Below, piece by piece: positions 8,021 through 16,554 of a DNA stretch of 64,000 nt. The stretch comes from Amycolatopsis mongoliensis. Its GTDB lineage: Bacteria > Actinomycetota > Actinomycetes > Mycobacteriales > Pseudonocardiaceae. The notes beneath the pieces are model-generated. The model saw only the letters and a program-made list of their open reading frames with translations, did not search any database and was not told where the DNA came from. Both the position numbers and the translations under genes were made by a program. The stretch spans positions 10,478,001 through 10,542,000 of the forward strand of contig NZ_CP127295.1 of NCBI RefSeq assembly GCF_030285665.1, written 5' to 3'. How positions within the stretch are numbered: the stretch's first letter is position 1; every line of letters starts with the position of its first letter.

Positions 8021-9019
8021 ATGGACTTCGGGATCGTGCTGCAGACGGACCCGCCCGCGCGGGACGTCGTGCGGCTGATGAAGGACGCCGAGGACGCCGG
8101 GTTCCGCTACGGCTGGACGTTCGACTCCTGCGTGCTGTGGCAGGAACCGTTCGTGATCTACTCGCAGATCCTCGCCGCGACCTCGGCGATGATCGTCGGG
8201 CCGATGGTCAGCAGCCCCGGCACCCGGGACTGGTCGGTGCTGGCGTCGACGTTCGCCACGCTCAACGACATGTACGGCAACCGGACCGTCTTCGGCATCG
8301 GCCGCGGCGACTCCGCGCACCGGGTCGTCGGGAAGCCACCGTCCACTTTGGCCACGTTGCGCGACTGCATGCGCGTGGTGAAGGACCTCGCCGAGGGCCG
8401 CGCGGTGACGATGAACGAGAAGACCGTGCAGATCCCGTGGATCCGCAACGGCCGGCTCGAGATGTGGATGGCCGGGTACGGGCCGAAGGCGCTGAAGACG
8501 GTCGGCGAGCACGCCGACGGCTTCATCCTCCAGTGCGCGGACCCGGCGATCGCGCGCTGGACGATCGGTGCGGTGCGTGACGCCGCGCGCGCGGCCGGCC
8601 GCGACCCGGGCGGCATCACGATCTGCGTCGCGGCCCCGGCGTACGTCGGCGACGACCTGGCACACCAGCGCGAGCAGCTGCGCTGGTTCGGCGGGATGGT
8701 CGGCAACCACGTCGCGGACCTGGTGGCACGCTACGGATCTTCCGGTGCGGTGCCGAAGGAGCTGACCGACTACATCCGCGAACGCGAGGGCTACGACTAC
8801 AGCCACCACGGCAAGGCGGGCAACCCGTCGACGGAGTTCGTCCCGGACGAGATCGTCGACCGGTTCTGCCTGCTGGGCCCGGCGTCGGCGCACGTGGAGC
8901 GGCTGCAGGAACTGGCGGAGCTGGGCGTGGACCAGTTCTCGCTGTACCTGATGCACGACGACCGCGAGGCGACCTTGGCGTCCTACGGCTCGCAGATCAT
9001 CCCGAAGCTGACAGCCTGA
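8021..9019 (+). CDS. TIGR03842-type luciferase-like F420-dependent oxidoreductase
   Basis: This TIM-barrel oxidoreductase belongs to the luciferase-like monooxygenase class and probably uses coenzyme F420. The 332-residue protein has the family N-terminus (M-D-F-G-I-V-L-Q-T-D-P-P), an 'FGIGRGDSAHR' phosphate/cofactor loop and 'MWMAGYGPKALK'. From memory, this subgroup recurs beside dihydropyrimidinase genes, matching its position nine bases after hydA. It may supply the reductive or an oxidative step missing from the cluster, which is inference. The spacer before it carries GGAGCGCG as a Shine-Dalgarno. No substrate has been shown from sequence. Confidence 0.85.
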   Translation: MDFGIVLQTDPPARDVVRLMKDAEDAGFRYGWTFDSCVLWQEPFVIYSQILAATSAMIVGPMVSSPGTRDWSVLASTFATLNDMYGNRTVFGIGRGDSAHRVVGKPPSTLATLRDCMRVVKDLAEGRAVTMNEKTVQIPWIRNGRLEMWMAGYGPKALKTVGEHADGFILQCADPAIARWTIGAVRDAARAAGRDPGGITICVAAPAYVGDDLAHQREQLRWFGGMVGNHVADLVARYGSSGAVPKELTDYIREREGYDYSHHGKAGNPSTEFVPDEIVDRFCLLGPASAHVERLQELAELGVDQFSLYLMHDDREATLASYGSQIIPKLTA

Positions 9020-9109
9020 CGCGAAAGCACCGCGTAGGGCCCGCCCTACCCCGGTTCCGGGGGTGCGCACCAGCGCGCCCCCGGTCCCGGCGGCGGGACG
9101 ATCGGGGCC

Positions 9110-10555
9110 ATGAATTCTCCGAAACTCCGTGCTGCGCTGGCTCTGGGGGCCGCCACGCTCGCGGTGGGCGCCCTCGCCCCCGCGGCCACGGCGAGCCCCG
9201 CCGGAATCGTCTGGGAATCCGCGTGCGCCGCCGGGTACGAGTGCGGTCACCTCGACGTCCCGCTGTCCTACCAGGACCCGTCCGCCGGCACCGTGTCGAT
9301 CGCCGTCGGCCGGTTGCCCGCCACCGACCAGGCCCGCAAGCTGGGCACGATCTTCTTCAACCCCGGCGGCCCCGGCTCGTCCGGCCGGTTCGCCCCCGCG
9401 TTGACACCCGAGCTGCACCGGCGCTTCGACATCGTCGGGTTCGATCCGCGCGGCGTCGGCGCGAGCTCGAAGATCCACTGCTTCACCGATCCTTCGCAGC
9501 TCGAGGTGCTCCAGCGCGCGCTGGGCACGTTCCCGCTGACCCGCGAGGCCGAACAGCGGCAGATCTCGGACACGAAGACGGTCACCGACCTCTGCGAACA
9601 GAACGCGGGCCCGCTGGCGAACCACCTCTCGACCGGCACGATCGCCCGCGACCTCGATCGCCTGCGGGCGGCGTTCGGCGAGCCGAAGCTGCGGTACTAC
9701 GGGAAGTCGTACGGCACCTACCTCGGCGAGACCTACGCGAACCTGTTCCCCGGCCGCGTCGGATCGCTCGCGCTCGACGCCGTCGACGATCCGGCGCGCT
9801 GGGCGAGTGGTTCCGGCCCCATGAGCTACCGGCTGCGCGGCTACGAAGACGGGCCCCGCGCGATCGAGTCCTTTTTGGACGCTTGCGCGGCGCGCTGCAC
9901 CTTCGGCTACGACGAGATCCTCGACCGGCTCGAGGCCGGCCCGATCACGGTGACCGACACGACCGGCCACCAGGTCGCCGTCACCTACCAGAGCGCGATC
10001 GCCACGATCCACGCCTACCTGACCGACGCCCAGGCCGCGCCGCAGCTGGCGGCTTTCCTGCAGGCGCTGGCGGATCCGGCGACGCGAGCTCCGGCTTCGG
10101 CGGGCGGCCCGCCGGACGTCGACTCCCTGCTGGGCGGTGGCGCGACGCTGTGCTCGGACGCGGCGAACCCGCGTGATCCGGCCGTCTGGTGGGATTTCGC
10201 CCGGCGCGCCGACCAGGTCGGACGCGGTTTCGGCCCGTACGACGTCTACAAGACGCTGCCGTGCGCCACCTGGGACGTCTCGGACACCGGCCGCTACGCC
10301 GGGCCGTGGAACCGCCCGACGGCGCCGATCCTGCTCCTCGCCAACCGCCAGGGTGACCTGGAGACGCCGTACGCCGGCGCCCAGCGGACCGAGAAGCTGC
10401 TGGCCAACGCGCACCTGCTGAGCCTCGACACGTACGGCCACGGTTCGCGCGGCAAGAGCGCGTGCGTGGACGCCTCCCTCGACAGCTACTTCGTCGCCGG
10501 TTCGGTGCCCGCCCGGGGCGCGCTCTGCGCTCCGGACCGGGGGCCCTTCGGCTGA
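9110..10555 (+). CDS. Secreted alpha/beta hydrolase, tripeptidyl aminopeptidase-like
   Basis: The 481-residue exported protein has a signal peptide (residues 1-28, A-T-A-S cleavage region). The mature part resembles Streptomyces tripeptidyl aminopeptidase and proline-iminopeptidase-type hydrolases. The oxyanion region is N-P-G-G-P-G-S-S-G; the nucleophile is Ser200 in Y-Y-G-K-S-Y-G-T. The acid is in 'ANRQGDLETP' and the His in 'DTYGHGS'. A C-terminal TAP-like cap region is present. It probably removes short peptides from protein N-termini outside the cell. It stands alone and ends at a strong bidirectional terminator shared with the convergent DUF4342 gene. Confidence 0.85.
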   Translation: MNSPKLRAALALGAATLAVGALAPAATASPAGIVWESACAAGYECGHLDVPLSYQDPSAGTVSIAVGRLPATDQARKLGTIFFNPGGPGSSGRFAPALTPELHRRFDIVGFDPRGVGASSKIHCFTDPSQLEVLQRALGTFPLTREAEQRQISDTKTVTDLCEQNAGPLANHLSTGTIARDLDRLRAAFGEPKLRYYGKSYGTYLGETYANLFPGRVGSLALDAVDDPARWASGSGPMSYRLRGYEDGPRAIESFLDACAARCTFGYDEILDRLEAGPITVTDTTGHQVAVTYQSAIATIHAYLTDAQAAPQLAAFLQALADPATRAPASAGGPPDVDSLLGGGATLCSDAANPRDPAVWWDFARRADQVGRGFGPYDVYKTLPCATWDVSDTGRYAGPWNRPTAPILLLANRQGDLETPYAGAQRTEKLLANAHLLSLDTYGHGSRGKSACVDASLDSYFVAGSVPARGALCAPDRGPFG

Positions 10556-10605
10556 AGGTCCTTCATCGCCGCTTCGGGGGTCACCCGGCCCGAAAGGACG
10601 GCAGC

Positions 10606-10634
10606 GGATGGCCGGGCCTCCGGCCCGGCCATCC
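10606..10634. terminator. Hairpin terminator between convergent genes
   Basis: A perfect 13-bp stem (GGATGGCCGGGCC with its complement) closes on a three-base TCC loop. It lies between the hydrolase gene and the convergent DUF4342 gene and can serve both. There is no U-tract, as is common at high G+C. Confidence 0.75.
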
Positions 10635-10639
10635 CCGGA

Positions 10640-10930
10640 TCACTCGCCGGTGTCCTCCCCGGCTTCCTTCTCGGAGGTCGGCACGTGGTCGACCTCGATG
10701 GTCCACTCCTTCGCCAGCGCGGCGATCGCGCCGATCGCGGTGACCACCGGCGCGGCGATCGCGGCCACGACGCCCGCCGTGACCGGGATCTCCATGACCG
10801 TGTGACCTTCGTCGTTCTTGACCCGGATCCGCCGCACGTTGCCCTGGTGGATGAGCTCCTTGACCCGCGTGACCAGCTCCTGGCCGCGGAACCGCTCGGT
10901 CTTCTTCGTCGTCCCGCTGTCGACCGTCAT
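10640..10930 (-). CDS. DUF4342 domain-containing protein
   Basis: This 96-residue protein starts with a charged segment containing 'ELVTRVKELIHQGNVRRIRVKN', then 'T.MEIPVTAGVVAAIAAPVVTAIGAIAALA', a single hydrophobic stretch at residues ~48-72. This arrangement defines DUF4342. The function is unknown; it is probably anchored to or associated with the membrane. The ATG at 10930 has AGGAGGAA a few bases upstream. It is monocistronic, divergent from the GNAT gene across a 162-bp gap in which no clear operator was seen. Confidence 0.85.
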   Translation of the reverse strand: MTVDSGTTKKTERFRGQELVTRVKELIHQGNVRRIRVKNDEGHTVMEIPVTAGVVAAIAAPVVTAIGAIAALAKEWTIEVDHVPTSEKEAGEDTGE

Positions 10931-11092
10931 AGTGCGTTCCTCCTCGATGTCGGGGGCTTACGCACCCAGTCTGCGCAGGTCGGAAGGGCCGCCAGAAGAG
11001 CTGATCGTCCCTGCTCGCAGGAGGAAAGTCCCCCGCTACGCTGACCTCGTCGTCGCCCGGAGCGGGCCCGAAGGTTCGGCGAGGAGTCGGTC

Positions 11093-11671
11093 ATGCGGAC
11101 AGAGGACCCGGTGGTGCCGACGGGGTTCGATCGCACCCTCACGCTCAAGGACGGACGTGTCGTGCACGTGCGGCCGCTCGTCCGGGCAGACGCCGCGGAG
11201 CTCGGGGAAGCGATCCGGAACGCGGATCCCGCGACGCTGTACCGGCGGTTCTGCGGCACCCCGCCGCGGGTCACCCCGCGGTTGCTGGAGCGCCTCACCG
11301 ACCTGGACTACCAACGCCGGTTCGCGCTGGTGGCGCGCGACACCGACGGCCACGGGGTCGCGATCGCCCGCTACGGGGCGACCACACAACCCGGGGTCGC
11401 CGAGATCGCGGTCGCCGTCGACCCGGCCTGGCGCCGGGTCGGGCTGGCCTCGGCGCTGGTACACATGCTCGGCGAAGCCGCGCTCGCGCGGGGGTTCGAC
11501 CGGTTCACCGCCCTCTACTTCGCCGACAACCTGCCGGTCTCCGAGCTCCTCGACGACGCCGGGGGCCGGCGCGTGATCGCGGCGGGCGTCGCCGAGGCCG
11601 AAGTCCAGCTCCGGCGGAAGGACCCGCTCGAGCCTCCGGCGGCCACTACGTCGCCACGCTCGAAAGCGTGA
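11093..11671 (+). CDS. GNAT-family N-acetyltransferase
   Basis: The 192-residue protein is an acyl-CoA-dependent acyltransferase of the GNAT fold. Residues ~20-60 match the start typical of actinobacterial GNAT proteins related to protein-lysine acetyltransferases ('V.VRPL...D'). The acetyl-CoA binding signature is in 'VAVDPAWRRVGLASALVHML' (the R/Q-x-x-G-x-G/A loop). The C-terminal tail is low complexity. The substrate cannot be predicted. It converges on the DUF2157-like membrane gene with a 53-bp gap. Confidence 0.85.
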   Translation: MRTEDPVVPTGFDRTLTLKDGRVVHVRPLVRADAAELGEAIRNADPATLYRRFCGTPPRVTPRLLERLTDLDYQRRFALVARDTDGHGVAIARYGATTQPGVAEIAVAVDPAWRRVGLASALVHMLGEAALARGFDRFTALYFADNLPVSELLDDAGGRRVIAAGVAEAEVQLRRKDPLEPPAATTSPRSKA

Positions 11672-11724
11672 ACGTGCTCGACAGGCCGATCAGGAGGTCG
11701 AGGACTGCGGAGGCCGGCAGCAGG

Positions 11725-12687
11725 TCACGAGCCCGGTGACGCAGGCGGTGGCTTTCTCCCGGTGGTGCGCCGCAGCCGGAACCCGGCGAAGCTGACGAGC
11801 AGCAGGACCAGTCCGGCGGTGAGGACGAGCAGGGCACCGCCCACCGCGCCACCGGTCAGGTCCCAGATGGCTTCGGGCACGGCCAGGGTCACGGCGACCA
11901 CGCCCGCGACGAGCAGCACCCAGGTGCGTTCGCGGCGAACCAGGGCGAGGCAGGCAACGCCCAGGCCGAACGTGAGCAGGTAGGCGACCCAGGCGGTCCC
12001 CTCCTCGCCGAGCGGCTGCTGGAACCCGAAGACCGCGAGCGCCAGGCCCGCCCCCAGCCCGAGCAGCCGGTGCGGCACCACGTGGCCGAGCGCCAGCGCG
12101 GCGACGAGCAAACCCCCGGTACCCACGCCGAGCCCGCCGTTGAGCGGGGTGACGCCGACGGTGGCGTCGATGCTGAGAAGAGTCGTCGCGGCCAGGAACC
12201 CGGCCGAAGCCAGCAACCCCGGCACCGACGGCACGAGAAGGTACCCCGCGACGGCCGTCAGCAGGCCGGCTCCGCAGGCGACGGCGCCGGTGACGATGTC
12301 ATCGGGAAGCGCGACGGCGATGGTGACGGCGACAGCACCGGCACCGAGCGCGAACAGCGCCCCGGCGACCCGCCCCCGCGCCGCCGACCGGCTGCGCGGC
12401 CCGGCGGCGACGGCCCCGGCGGTGAGCAGCACGACGGCCGTGGCACCGGTCACGAAGGTCCGGGCGAACTCACCCCAGTTCCGCCACGAGGCGGCGACCA
12501 GCAGCACGGCCCCGACGAGGACCAGGCCACCACCGAGGTAGGCGGCGACCTCCGCCCAGGGAATCCGCAGCCGGCGCGGCGCGGCCGCCTGCAGCGCGCG
12601 TTCGACCTCGCCGGCCTGGGCCGGGGACAGCACCGAATCCCCGACCAGCCGGTCGAGCACCTCGCGCACGGACGGTTCTCGCGCCAT
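11725..12687 (-). CDS. DUF2157-like integral membrane protein
   Basis: The 320-residue protein begins with a soluble helical region (residues 1-55, 'VREVLDRLVGDSVLSPAQAGEVERAL') of the type seen before DUF2157 membrane domains. About ten hydrophobic segments rich in Gly, Ala, Val and Leu follow. The ATG at 12687 is chosen because the conserved N-terminal region begins there; the frame stays open upstream without recognisable sequence. No catalytic motif is visible and the function is unknown. It is monocistronic; the upstream 277-bp gap to the nuclease gene shows no clear site. Confidence 0.7.
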   Translation of the reverse strand: MAREPSVREVLDRLVGDSVLSPAQAGEVERALQAAAPRRLRIPWAEVAAYLGGGLVLVGAVLLVAASWRNWGEFARTFVTGATAVVLLTAGAVAAGPRSRSAARGRVAGALFALGAGAVAVTIAVALPDDIVTGAVACGAGLLTAVAGYLLVPSVPGLLASAGFLAATTLLSIDATVGVTPLNGGLGVGTGGLLVAALALGHVVPHRLLGLGAGLALAVFGFQQPLGEEGTAWVAYLLTFGLGVACLALVRRERTWVLLVAGVVAVTLAVPEAIWDLTGGAVGGALLVLTAGLVLLLVSFAGFRLRRTTGRKPPPASPGS

Positions 12688-12964
12688 GCGGCCAGTTTCC
12701 GGCGCGGCGGGCGAGCCAGGACAGAGCCACAGGACCCCGGCGAAGGGACTTTCTTCCCGGTTTCCCAGTCGACGAGGGACTGCAGTCGCCGTCAAACCTT
12801 CGCCAGTACACCCACTTCCGCGTTTCTTGTTTCCTGATTCACCTTCGACCGAATTCCGTAACGGACGGAAGTGAGCCACCGACCCAGGCAGCGCACCCTC
12901 GTGACCGGACGGCGAATCTTCACTTTCGAGATCCGGACCAGTTCCCGCACAGAACGGCACCGGC

Positions 12965-14116
12965 ATGGACATCGCGGAGCGCGCGCAAGCACTCGCCCTG
13001 AAGATCCGCAAGCACAAGGACGGTATCGAGACCGAAGAGGCGACCAAGAACGCCTTCGTGATGCCGTTCATCAGCACTGTCCTCGGGTACGACGTGTTCA
13101 ACCCGGCCGAGGTGATCCCCGAGTTCACCGCCGACGTGGGCACCAAGCGGGGCGAGAAGATCGACTACGCGATCGTGCACGACGGTCAGGTGCAGGTTCT
13201 CGTCGAGGCCAAGAAGATCAACGATCCGCTCCGCATCGAGCACGCTTCCCAGCTTTTCCGCTATTTCGCCGTCACGAACGCCCGGATCGCCATCCTGACG
13301 AACGGCCAGGTGTACGAGTTCTACACCGACCTCGACGCACCCAACCGGATGGACGCCAAGCCGTTCCTCGTGCTGGACTTCGCCGACATCGACGACACCC
13401 TGCTGCCCGAACTGGCCAAGCTCACCAAGGAGTCCTTCGACCTCGACTCGGTCATCAGCGCCGCAGGGGAACTGAAGTACATCGGTCAGCTGAAGCGCAT
13501 CCTCGCGGCGCAGTTCAAGGAGCCCGAAGACGAGTGGGTGAAGTTCCTGACGACCCGGGTGTACGAAGGATCGTTCACCCAGCGAGTCCGTGAGCAGTTC
13601 GCCCCGCTGGTGAGCAAAGCGACCCGCCAGTTCCTGAACGAGCAGGTCAACGACCGGCTGAAGAACGCGCTCGGTGGGCCCGACTCCTACGTGAGCGTGT
13701 CGAGCGGCAGCGCTGCGCAACCCGAGCAGCCGCAGCCCGCCGCCGAGGCCAAGGTGACCGACGACAACGAACGAGTGGTCACGACCGAGGAAGAACTCGA
13801 GGGCTACCGGATCGTCCGTGCCATCGTCTGTGCCGAAGTCCCCGCCGCCCGGGTTGCCGCGCGCGACACCAAGACCTACTTCGGCGTCCTGCTGGACGAC
13901 AACAACCGCAAACCGATCGCCCGGCTCTGGTTCAACCGGTCGACGAAGTACCTGGGCGTGTTCGACGAGAACAAGGTCGAGACCCGGCTGCCGATCACCA
14001 CGGTCGAGGACATCTACCAGCACGCGGACCATCTGCGGCAGACGGTGGCGAGGTACCTCACGCGGGTCGCGACCCCCGAACCCGTGACGCCCGCTCAGTC
14101 CACCAGCGCCTGGTAG
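12965..14116 (+). CDS. Solitary type I restriction HsdR N-terminal-domain protein
   Basis: The 383-residue protein has an HSDR_N-type PD-(D/E)xK nuclease fold in its first ~150 residues. The predicted metal ligands are Asp67 (E-K-I-D-Y-A-I) and Glu81-x-Lys83 (V-L-V-E-A-K-K), followed by 'QLFRYFAVTNARIAILTNG'. The second half has no helicase motifs; it ends in a domain around 'TKTYFGVLLDDNNRKPIARLWFN' that recurs in related orphan proteins. No methylase or specificity subunit is nearby. It may be a phage-defence or repair nuclease, or a nuclease-derived regulator. Its last 22 bases overlap the convergent serine hydrolase gene. Confidence 0.82.
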   Translation: MDIAERAQALALKIRKHKDGIETEEATKNAFVMPFISTVLGYDVFNPAEVIPEFTADVGTKRGEKIDYAIVHDGQVQVLVEAKKINDPLRIEHASQLFRYFAVTNARIAILTNGQVYEFYTDLDAPNRMDAKPFLVLDFADIDDTLLPELAKLTKESFDLDSVISAAGELKYIGQLKRILAAQFKEPEDEWVKFLTTRVYEGSFTQRVREQFAPLVSKATRQFLNEQVNDRLKNALGGPDSYVSVSSGSAAQPEQPQPAAEAKVTDDNERVVTTEEELEGYRIVRAIVCAEVPAARVAARDTKTYFGVLLDDNNRKPIARLWFNRSTKYLGVFDENKVETRLPITTVEDIYQHADHLRQTVARYLTRVATPEPVTPAQSTSAW

Positions 14117-15324
14117 ACCAGCTGCCGCAGCTGCGACCGCAGCCGGTAGGTGCTCGACGGCAACAGCTGCGTGTAGAACCCCACCGTCACATCCTCGTCC
14201 GGATCCACCCAGAACGCCGTCGAAGCCGCCCCGCCCCAGGCGAACTCGCCCGCCGAGGACAACGTCCGTGCCTTGACCGGGTCCTCCAGTACCGAGAACC
14301 CCAGCCCGAACCCGTGCCCGTCGAAGGGCATCTCGGCGAACAGCGGGCGCCCGTACTCCTCCAGGTCCACGTGGCCCGGCAGGTGGTTGCTCGCCATCAG
14401 GGAAACCGTCCGCGGGGACAGCAGCCGCACGCCGTCGAGTTCGCCGCCGCGCAGGAGCATCTCCGTGAAACGCCAGTAGTCCGCGGCCGAGGACACCAGG
14501 CCGCCGCCGCCGGAAAGGCAGTCCGGGCGGGAGGTTCCCAGGCGGCCGAACGCCTCGTTCCTGACCGCCCGGCCCGAAGCCGGGTCCGGCACGTACAGCG
14601 AAGCCAGCCGGGACACCGAGGAAGCCACGAAACCCGTGTCCGTCATGCCCAGCGGCGAAAAGATCCGCGAGGCGAAGAACTCGTCGAGGGACTGGCCCGA
14701 AACCACTTCGACGACGCGCCCGAGGACGTCCGTGGCGATCGAGTAGTTCCACTCCGCGCCCGGCTGGAACAGCAGCGGCAGCGAAGCCCACTGCTCGCAG
14801 CAGGACGCCAGGTCCGCACCCGGCGGCGTCCCCCATTCGAACCCGGCCTTGCGGTAGATCGCGTCCACCGGGTGGCCGTGGTGGAAGCCGTAAGTCAGGC
14901 CCGCCGTGTGGGTCAGCAGGTGCCAGACGCGGATGGGCTCCGTCGCCGGCTCGGTGTACGGCTTCAGTGCCGACCCCTTGACGAACACCCGCGGCGAAGC
15001 GAACTCCGGCAGCCACTGCGAGATCGGGTCGTCCAGCTCCAGCAGGCCCTCTTCGGCGAGGATCATCGCGGCGACCGACGTGATCGGCTTGGTCATCGAG
15101 AAGATCCGCCACAGCGTGTCGGTCTCCACCGGCGTGCCCGCTTCGACGTCGCTGTGCCCACCGCGGCCGAGGTGCACGATCCGGCCGTGCCTGCTCACCA
15201 CCGCGAGCCAGCCCGGCAGCCGACCGTTCTCGACATACCGGTCGAAGTGCGCGTCGACCCGCTTGAGCCGGTCCGCGTCGAACCCGGCCTCGGCCGGCTC
15301 GACGTCCACCTTGAGGTTCGCCAT
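14095..15324 (-). CDS. Serine hydrolase, class C beta-lactamase/EstB-like
   Basis: This 409-residue protein has the penicillin-binding/beta-lactamase fold used by many esterases. The nucleophile is Ser76 in the S-M-T-K motif (SxxK), the Tyr is in 'EWNYSIATDVLG' (YxN-like), and the third motif is near 'FAWGGAASTAFW'. No signal peptide is seen, so it is probably cytoplasmic. It starts nine bases after the siderophore-interacting protein gene on the same strand, so the two are probably cotranscribed. A role in hydrolysing an ester siderophore is possible but unproven; such genes often are general esterases. Confidence 0.87.
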   Translation of the reverse strand: MANLKVDVEPAEAGFDADRLKRVDAHFDRYVENGRLPGWLAVVSRHGRIVHLGRGGHSDVEAGTPVETDTLWRIFSMTKPITSVAAMILAEEGLLELDDPISQWLPEFASPRVFVKGSALKPYTEPATEPIRVWHLLTHTAGLTYGFHHGHPVDAIYRKAGFEWGTPPGADLASCCEQWASLPLLFQPGAEWNYSIATDVLGRVVEVVSGQSLDEFFASRIFSPLGMTDTGFVASSVSRLASLYVPDPASGRAVRNEAFGRLGTSRPDCLSGGGGLVSSAADYWRFTEMLLRGGELDGVRLLSPRTVSLMASNHLPGHVDLEEYGRPLFAEMPFDGHGFGLGFSVLEDPVKARTLSSAGEFAWGGAASTAFWVDPDEDVTVGFYTQLLPSSTYRLRSQLRQLVYQALVD

Positions 15325-15333
15325 GCGGCGAGG

Positions 15334-16146
15334 TTACTTCTCGCGGGCCCGTTCGGCCGCCTTCTCCTCACGCCAGGCTTCGTCGTTCTTCCCGAGGCGC
15401 CAGTACCCCGAGATCGACAGCAGCTCGCGCCGCACCCCGCGCTCGTCGAGCAGGTACCGCCGCAGGTCGCGGACGAACCCCGCTTCGCCGTGCACGAACG
15501 CCTGGACGACGCCTTCGCGCCACGGCAGCTCCCGCACCGCCGCGGCGACGTCGCCCCCGGACGAGCGGTGCAGCCAGGTGATCTGCGCGTCGGCCTTCGT
15601 GGCCAGCGGCTGCTCCTCGTCGGCGTTCTCGACCAGGATCACCGCGTGCGCCGGGACGCCGGGCGGGAGCGCTTCGAGCGACGCCGCGATGGCCGGCAAC
15701 GCGCTTTCGTCCCCGGCCAGCAGGTGCCAGTCCGCCTCGGTGCCCGGCGCGTACGCGCCCCCGGGGCCGGACAGCAGCAGTTCGTCCCCCGGCTGCGCCG
15801 AGGCCGCCCACGGGCCGGCGATGCCCTCGTCACCGTGGTGGACGAAGTCGAGGACGAGCTCGCCGGCCTGCGGGTCGAACGCCCGGACGGTGTAGGACCG
15901 CATCCGCGGCCAGTGCTCTCGCGGCAGCGTGGCCCGGCACTCCTGGACGTCGAACGGCTCCGGGTACTCGACGTCCGGGACCTTGAACAGCACCTTCACG
16001 TAGGCGTCGGTGAACGCGTTGGGCGTGAAGCCGGCGATGCCCTCGCCGCCCGCCACGATCCGGATCATGTGCGGGGTCAGCCGCTCGGTGCGCAGCACCC
16101 GCAGCCGCACCGCGGGACGCCCGGACCGACGGGGTGCTTCAGCCAT
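15334..16146 (-). CDS. Siderophore-interacting protein (FAD-dependent ferric-siderophore reductase)
   Basis: This cytoplasmic flavoprotein releases iron from imported ferric siderophores. The 270-residue protein has a ferredoxin-reductase-like FAD domain with R-S-Y-T-V-R (residues 83-88) and 'GPWAA.AQPGDELLLSGPGG'. A C-terminal NAD(P)H-binding SIP domain follows, with 'LLAGDESALPAIA' and 'FVHGEAGFVRDLRRYL'. GGAG lies seven bases before the ATG at 16146. An iron-box-like sequence 24 bp upstream suggests control by an IdeR/DmdR-type repressor. It heads a two-gene unit with the serine hydrolase. Confidence 0.93.
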   Translation of the reverse strand: MAEAPRRSGRPAVRLRVLRTERLTPHMIRIVAGGEGIAGFTPNAFTDAYVKVLFKVPDVEYPEPFDVQECRATLPREHWPRMRSYTVRAFDPQAGELVLDFVHHGDEGIAGPWAASAQPGDELLLSGPGGAYAPGTEADWHLLAGDESALPAIAASLEALPPGVPAHAVILVENADEEQPLATKADAQITWLHRSSGGDVAAAVRELPWREGVVQAFVHGEAGFVRDLRRYLLDERGVRRELLSISGYWRLGKNDEAWREEKAAERAREK

Positions 16147-16169
16147 TCGACAACTCCAACGAGGGTTCC

Positions 16170-16188
16170 GGCACTAAGGCTTACCTAA
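16170..16188 (-). promoter_or_regulatory. Iron-box-like operator (IdeR/DmdR type)
   Basis: The 19 bases match the actinobacterial iron box (TTAGGTTAGGCTAACCTAA) at 12 positions. The half AGGCTTACCTAA is nearly intact and the other half weak. It lies 24-42 bp upstream of the siderophore-interacting protein start, a normal position for Fe2+-dependent repression. Confidence 0.55.
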
Positions 16189-16218
16189 CTCAGCCTACGC
16201 GCCGAAATGAGCCGTCGC

Positions 16219-16554
16219 CTACTCAGGTGTGGCCAGTTCTTCGAGCATCCGGGCGAAAGCGACAGCCGTCCGAGTGCGGAACCCGAGGAAGAACCGGTTG
16301 GCCAACGGGACTCCCCAGCGTCCCCGGGTCGCCGCGTTGACCACCCGGTGCTCGACCCGCGCGCCGCCCGGATCGGCCGTGACGCGGTACTCGCCGCGGT
16401 ACCACCAGCCGCCCTGCACCGCGAGGAACCCCCGCTCGCGGTCGACCTCCGTCCGCATCGGATAGCCACCCCCGGTCACCCGGCGCCGCACCGCCTCGAA
16501 CACCTCGGCCGGCGGCCGTGCGACGACCCCCGACGCCTCCGCAAGCGTTTTCAC
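16219..16554 (-). CDS. SRPBCC-like small protein
   Basis: A 111-residue protein starting with GTG at 16554, inside the stop of the SnoaL-like gene (GTGA overlap), so the two are translationally coupled. The sequence opens with 'A.GVVARPPAEVFEAVRRRV' and continues with alternating strands ('GEYRVTADPGGARVEHRVV') and a C-terminal helix. This fits the helix-grip (polyketide cyclase/START-like) fold used for hydrophobic ligands. The family is called from pattern only and specific function is unknown. Control is probably by the TetR gene upstream through the phased repeats. Confidence 0.6.
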   Translation of the reverse strand: MKTLAEASGVVARPPAEVFEAVRRRVTGGGYPMRTEVDRERGFLAVQGGWWYRGEYRVTADPGGARVEHRVVNAATRGRWGVPLANRFFLGFRTRTAVAFARMLEELATPE

